Positions 5,958 through 8,419 of a stretch of 8,419 bases of DNA are shown one piece after another (position 1 is the first letter of the stretch; every line of letters starts with the position of its first letter). The position numbers and the translations under genes are program-made. Location: assembly GCA_021826655.1 (NCBI GenBank), contig JAKAZC010000108.1, positions 1-8,419 of the forward strand, read 5' to 3'. Source of the stretch: Actinomycetes bacterium (GTDB lineage Bacteria; Actinomycetota; Acidimicrobiia; Acidimicrobiales; RAAP-2). The notes beneath the pieces are model-generated. The model made no database searches and was not told where the DNA came from. It worked only from the letters and a program-made list of their open reading frames with translations.

Positions 5958-5974
5958 GGACCCCGGGGGTGTGC
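5935..5974. promoter_or_regulatory. GC-rich inverted repeat inside the lipoprotein promoter (possible operator)
   Basis: CACCCCCG (5939-5946) pairs with CGGGGGTG (5964-5971). Allowing one bulged base, the arms extend to 5935 and 5974, giving 11 pairs around a 17-base centre. The left arm lies in the -10/-35 spacer of the lipoprotein promoter and the right arm just upstream of its -35. If the gene is leaderless this is not transcribed from that promoter, which favours a protein-binding site over an RNA hairpin. GC-rich DNA yields such repeats easily. Confidence 0.3.
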
Positions 5975-6001
5975 TGCGTCGGTCCGACGGCGACCCGTGA
6001 G

Positions 6002-6030
6002 TTGCCGGTGTCGGCGGGACCCGGTCAAAT
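6002..6030 (+). promoter_or_regulatory. Probable leaderless promoter of the MFS transporter gene
   Basis: TTGCCG (6002-6007), a 17-base spacer, TCAAAT (6025-6030) and six bases to the ATG at 6037. Each hexamer matches the consensus at four of six bases. Transcription would begin on or beside the start codon, which fits the lack of a well-spaced ribosome binding site. Confidence 0.45.
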
Positions 6031-6036
6031 GGGGCG

Positions 6037-7548
6037 ATGGCCCCCGCTGCTCGAACGGCTTCGTCCGGCGCGACCCGTAGCGGCCGCGTGCGGTGGTGGG
6101 CCCTCGTGGTGGTCTGCCTCGCCATGTTCATGAACGCCCTCGACTCGTCGATCGTCAACGTGGCCCTCCCGGACATCCAGAAGGAACTGCACTTCACCTC
6201 GTCCAACCTCGCCTGGGTGGTCGACGCCTTCCTGATCAGTTTCGGCAGCTTCCTGTTGATGGCCGGTCGTCTGGGGGATCTGATCGGGCGCCGAATGGTG
6301 TTCCTGTCGGGGATCGTCCTGTTCACCGTGTCGTCGATCGCGTGCGGGCTGGCCCAGGACCAGTCGGTGCTCATCGTCGGGCGGTTCTGCCAGGGGATCG
6401 GCGGTGCGTTCTCCTCGTCGGTCATCATCGCCATCATCGTCACCGAGTTCCCCGAGCCGGCGGAGCGTTCCCGCGCGATGAGCGCGTACATCTTCGTGGC
6501 GGTGGGCGGGGGGTCCATCGGGTTGCTCGTGGGAGGAGTCCTGACCCAGGCCCTCAATTGGCACTGGATCTTCTTCATCAACGTCCCCATCGGACTGTTG
6601 ACCTTCGTGTTCGGTCGCATCCTCATCGTGGAGAACGTCGGACTCGGCATCCGTGACGGCGTGGACGTGGCCGGCTCGATCCTGGTGACGGTCTCCCTCA
6701 TGCTCGGGATCTACGCCATCTCCACGGCCACCCGGTACGGCTGGCCGTCCGCCCACACCCTCGGGTTCGGCGTGGCGTCGGTGGCCCTGTTGGTGGGGTT
6801 CTTCCTCGTGGAGGCCCGACTGGCCAACCCGATCATGCCGCTGCGGATCCTGCGGATCCGCACGCTGACCCGTTCGAGTGTGATCCGGGGCATGCTGGCG
6901 ACCGGGATGTTCACGACCTTCTTCCTGGGGGCGCTCTACCTCGAGGGCGTACTCGGGTACACCCCGGTCCAGACGGGGCTCGCCTTCCTCCCGATGTCGG
7001 TGACGATGGGCATCCTCTCGGCAGGCATCACCGCCCGGTCGGTCACCCGGTTCGGTGACAAGCGGGTGCTGATCCCTGGAATGGTTGCCGGGACGGTCGG
7101 CCTGCTCCTGCTCACCTCCCTGGGCACCACCTCGTCGTACGTGTCGGTGATGCTGCCCGCGTTCCTGCTCATCGGCCTCGGCGCGGGCACCGCGTTCGCA
7201 CCGCTGCTGTCGATCGCCATGGCCGAGGTGCCCGTGTCCGACGCCGGACTCGGCTCGGGGATCGTCAACGTGTCGATGCAGATGGCCTCGGCCCTCGGGC
7301 TCGCCGTGCTCAGCGCGGTCGCGACCGGCCGCACCCACGCGTTGGAGTCGACCGGACGTCCGTCCGACCTGGCCCTGACCGACGGCTACCGGCTGGCCTT
7401 CCTGATCGGTGCCGTGCTCGTCGGGATCGGCACGGTGGTCGCCGCGGTGGGACTGGACAAGTCGACACCCCGTCCGTCGGTGTCGCCCTCCGCCGTCCAT
7501 CTGGCCGAAGAAGAGTTGTCGGCAGCCGCGGAGCCGTTCCCGCACTGA
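6037..7548 (+). CDS. MFS drug/multidrug exporter, DHA2 (EmrB/QacA-like) 14-helix family
   Basis: The 503-residue membrane protein has about 14 hydrophobic segments, near 20-40, 56-76, 86-105, 109-134, 148-170, 175-197, 210-229, 239-258, 283-306, 312-332, 343-362, 367-395, 405-428 and 452-472. LDSSIVNVALPDIQ (35-48) is the DHA2 helix-1 signature, motif A is GRLGDLIGRR (77-86), the motif B region is RFCQGIGGA (116-124), and WHWIFFINVPIG (175-186) is the conserved helix-6 motif. The motif C region reads SIGLLVGG (160-167), with Leu163 where the antiporter Pro normally stands. The family exports drugs, dyes, lipids or other amphipaths by proton antiport at the cytoplasmic membrane. The hydrophilic C-terminal tail (about 474-503) ends in an acidic, Ala-rich stretch. 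No TetR or MarR regulator and no EmrA-like partner is visible. The substrate is unknown. Confidence 0.93.
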   Translation: MAPAARTASSGATRSGRVRWWALVVVCLAMFMNALDSSIVNVALPDIQKELHFTSSNLAWVVDAFLISFGSFLLMAGRLGDLIGRRMVFLSGIVLFTVSSIACGLAQDQSVLIVGRFCQGIGGAFSSSVIIAIIVTEFPEPAERSRAMSAYIFVAVGGGSIGLLVGGVLTQALNWHWIFFINVPIGLLTFVFGRILIVENVGLGIRDGVDVAGSILVTVSLMLGIYAISTATRYGWPSAHTLGFGVASVALLVGFFLVEARLANPIMPLRILRIRTLTRSSVIRGMLATGMFTTFFLGALYLEGVLGYTPVQTGLAFLPMSVTMGILSAGITARSVTRFGDKRVLIPGMVAGTVGLLLLTSLGTTSSYVSVMLPAFLLIGLGAGTAFAPLLSIAMAEVPVSDAGLGSGIVNVSMQMASALGLAVLSAVATGRTHALESTGRPSDLALTDGYRLAFLIGAVLVGIGTVVAAVGLDKSTPRPSVSPSAVHLAEEELSAAAEPFPH

Positions 7549-7584
7549 TCAGGTCGTCGCCGGTGTGATCGACTGCCGCTGCTG

Positions 7585-8419
7585 TCAGTAGAGCCCGACG
7601 ATGTCCCCGTTGTCGTCGAGGTCGATGTCGAAGGCCGCCGGATGCGATCCCAGTCCGGGCATGGTGCGCATGTCACCGCAGATGGCGTACGCGAAACCGG
7701 CACCGGCGGACAGGCGCACCTCGCGGACGGGAAGCCTCCATCCGGTCGGCGCCCCTTTCAGCGCGGGGTCCGAGGAGATCGACAGGTGGGTCTTGGCGAT
7801 GCACACCGACAGACCGCCGAATCCGTTCGCCTCGAGTCGTTCCACCGACCGTGCGGCGCTGGGCGCGTAGTCGACGCCGTCGGCACCGTAGACCCGGGTG
7901 GCGATGACCTCGATCTTGGCGGTCAGCGATGCGTCGGACGGGTACAGGAACCGGAAGTCGCCAGGCTCCTCGGCCGCCTCGGCAACCGCTTCGGCAAGTT
8001 CGGTGGCGCCGGCCCCCCCGTCTGCGAAGTGGGTGGTGACCGCACACCGGACCCCGAGGGACGCGGCGATCTCCCGGATGGCGTCGTGCTCGCTCGGGAA
8101 GTCGTCGGGGAACGAGTTGACGGCGACCACCGGTGTGACCCCGTGCAGCCGCACGTTCTCGATCTGCTTGACCAGGTTGACCGAACCGGTCCGCACGTCG
8201 TCGGGTCGCTCGTCGAGGAGCGTGGGCGGCAACGGCCGGCCGGCGACGATGCGGTACGACCCCGAGTGGGCCTTGAGCGCCCGCACCGTCGTGACCACCA
8301 CGGCCGCGTCCGGTACCAGGCCCGACACCCGGCACTTGATGTTGAAGAACCGCTCGGCTCCCATGTCGGCCCCGAATCCTGCCTCGGTGATGAGGTAGTC
8401 GCCGGTGTGGATCCCGATC
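7585..8419 (-). CDS. fhs: Formate-tetrahydrofolate ligase, C-terminal half (N-terminus off the window)
   Basis: The frame is open from the right edge to a TGA at 7585-7587, giving 277 visible residues of an enzyme normally about 555 long. An internal Met codon at 8362-8364 is not the start: the preceding residues, including GDYLITEAGFGAD, are conserved family sequence continuing off the window. The enzyme joins formate to tetrahydrofolate using ATP, feeding 10-formyl-THF into purine and formylmethionine synthesis or acetogenic-type one-carbon flow. Diagnostic stretches are GAERFFNIKCR, the VRALKAHSG region, VVAVNSFPDD, YGADGVDYAP, CIAKTHLSISSDP, KGAPTGW, VREVRLSAGAGF, MPGL and the C-terminal DIVGLY. 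The second family signature (VATxRALKx[HN]GG) is altered to V-T-T-V-R-A-L-K-A-H-S-G. The gene converges on the MFS gene with 36 bases between stops and has no obvious functional link to it. Confidence 0.96.
   Translation of the reverse strand, partial: IGIHTGDYLITEAGFGADMGAERFFNIKCRVSGLVPDAAVVVTTVRALKAHSGSYRIVAGRPLPPTLLDERPDDVRTGSVNLVKQIENVRLHGVTPVVAVNSFPDDFPSEHDAIREIAASLGVRCAVTTHFADGGAGATELAEAVAEAAEEPGDFRFLYPSDASLTAKIEVIATRVYGADGVDYAPSAARSVERLEANGFGGLSVCIAKTHLSISSDPALKGAPTGWRLPVREVRLSAGAGFAYAICGDMRTMPGLGSHPAAFDIDLDDNGDIVGLY

Noticed and set aside
4238..6028. 596-codon minus-strand frame and 570-codon plus-strand frame over the lipoprotein gene
   Set aside because: The frame at 4246-5922 carries the lipobox, GGSYGGG nucleophile, Asp and His; the others are compositional shadows.
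6841..6858. Tandem duplication CTGCGGATC x2 inside the MFS gene
   Set aside because: It encodes an ordinary LRILRI stretch in frame; a 9-base duplication with no other sign of a mobile or slippage element.
6025..7545. 506-codon minus-strand frame opposite the MFS gene
   Set aside because: Highly charged low-complexity translation, antisense to a clear 14-helix transporter.
7547..7570. GATCA / TGATC inverted repeat between the MFS and ligase stops as a terminator
   Set aside because: Only five base pairs with a 14-base loop and no T-run; not distinguishable from chance.
8362..8364. ATG at 8362-8364 as the start of the formate-tetrahydrofolate ligase
   Set aside because: Conserved family sequence continues in frame upstream to the window edge; this Met is internal.

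Overview
The window is GC-rich, gene-dense bacterial DNA and reads as an actinobacterium. An Acidimicrobiia-like member is my best guess. The reasons are strong G/C third positions, GTG/ATG starts with mostly leaderless-looking promoters, the 'GYWLVASDGGVFAFGDA' type repeat that is typical of exported Acidimicrobiia proteins, and an acyl-CoA dehydrogenase of the actinobacterial FadE26-like kind. The taxonomic call is inference; there is no rRNA or marker gene to settle it.

Layout, left to right. (1) 1-1183, minus: an exported NlpC/P60 cell-wall peptidase preceded by six ~42-residue blade-like repeats. Its C-terminal end runs off the left edge. (2) 1293-2087, minus: a short-chain dehydrogenase/reductase. 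(3) 2149-3300, plus: an acyl-CoA dehydrogenase, divergent from the SDR with overlapping promoters. (4) 3411-4199, plus: a small alpha/beta hydrolase. (5) 4246-5922, minus: a lipoprotein of the CocE/NonD / S15 X-prolyl-peptidase-like hydrolase group, convergent with (4) across a perfect hairpin. (6) 6037-7548, plus: a 14-helix DHA2-type MFS exporter, divergent from (5) with matching promoter geometry. (7) 7585-8419, minus: the C-terminal half of formate-tetrahydrofolate ligase, whose N-terminus is beyond the right edge.

How the genes may work together: SDR, acyl-CoA dehydrogenase and alpha/beta hydrolase form a plausible small acyl-CoA or xenobiotic/terpenoid-type catabolic cluster. The exported hydrolase lipoprotein and the MFS exporter share a divergent control region and may be co-regulated. 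The peptidase and the one-carbon enzyme look unrelated to these. No stretch longer than 300 bases lacks a gene; the largest gaps (about 110-115 bases: 1184-1292, 3301-3410, 5923-6036) hold the promoter-like and hairpin elements listed. I see no tRNA, rRNA, CRISPR, insertion sequence, integrase or phage gene. Nothing here amounts to a clearly new biological system. The best leads are the repeat-fused peptidase, the SDR with an altered nucleotide-binding motif, the FadE26-like dehydrogenase without a visible partner, and the symmetric divergent promoter region at 5923-6036.
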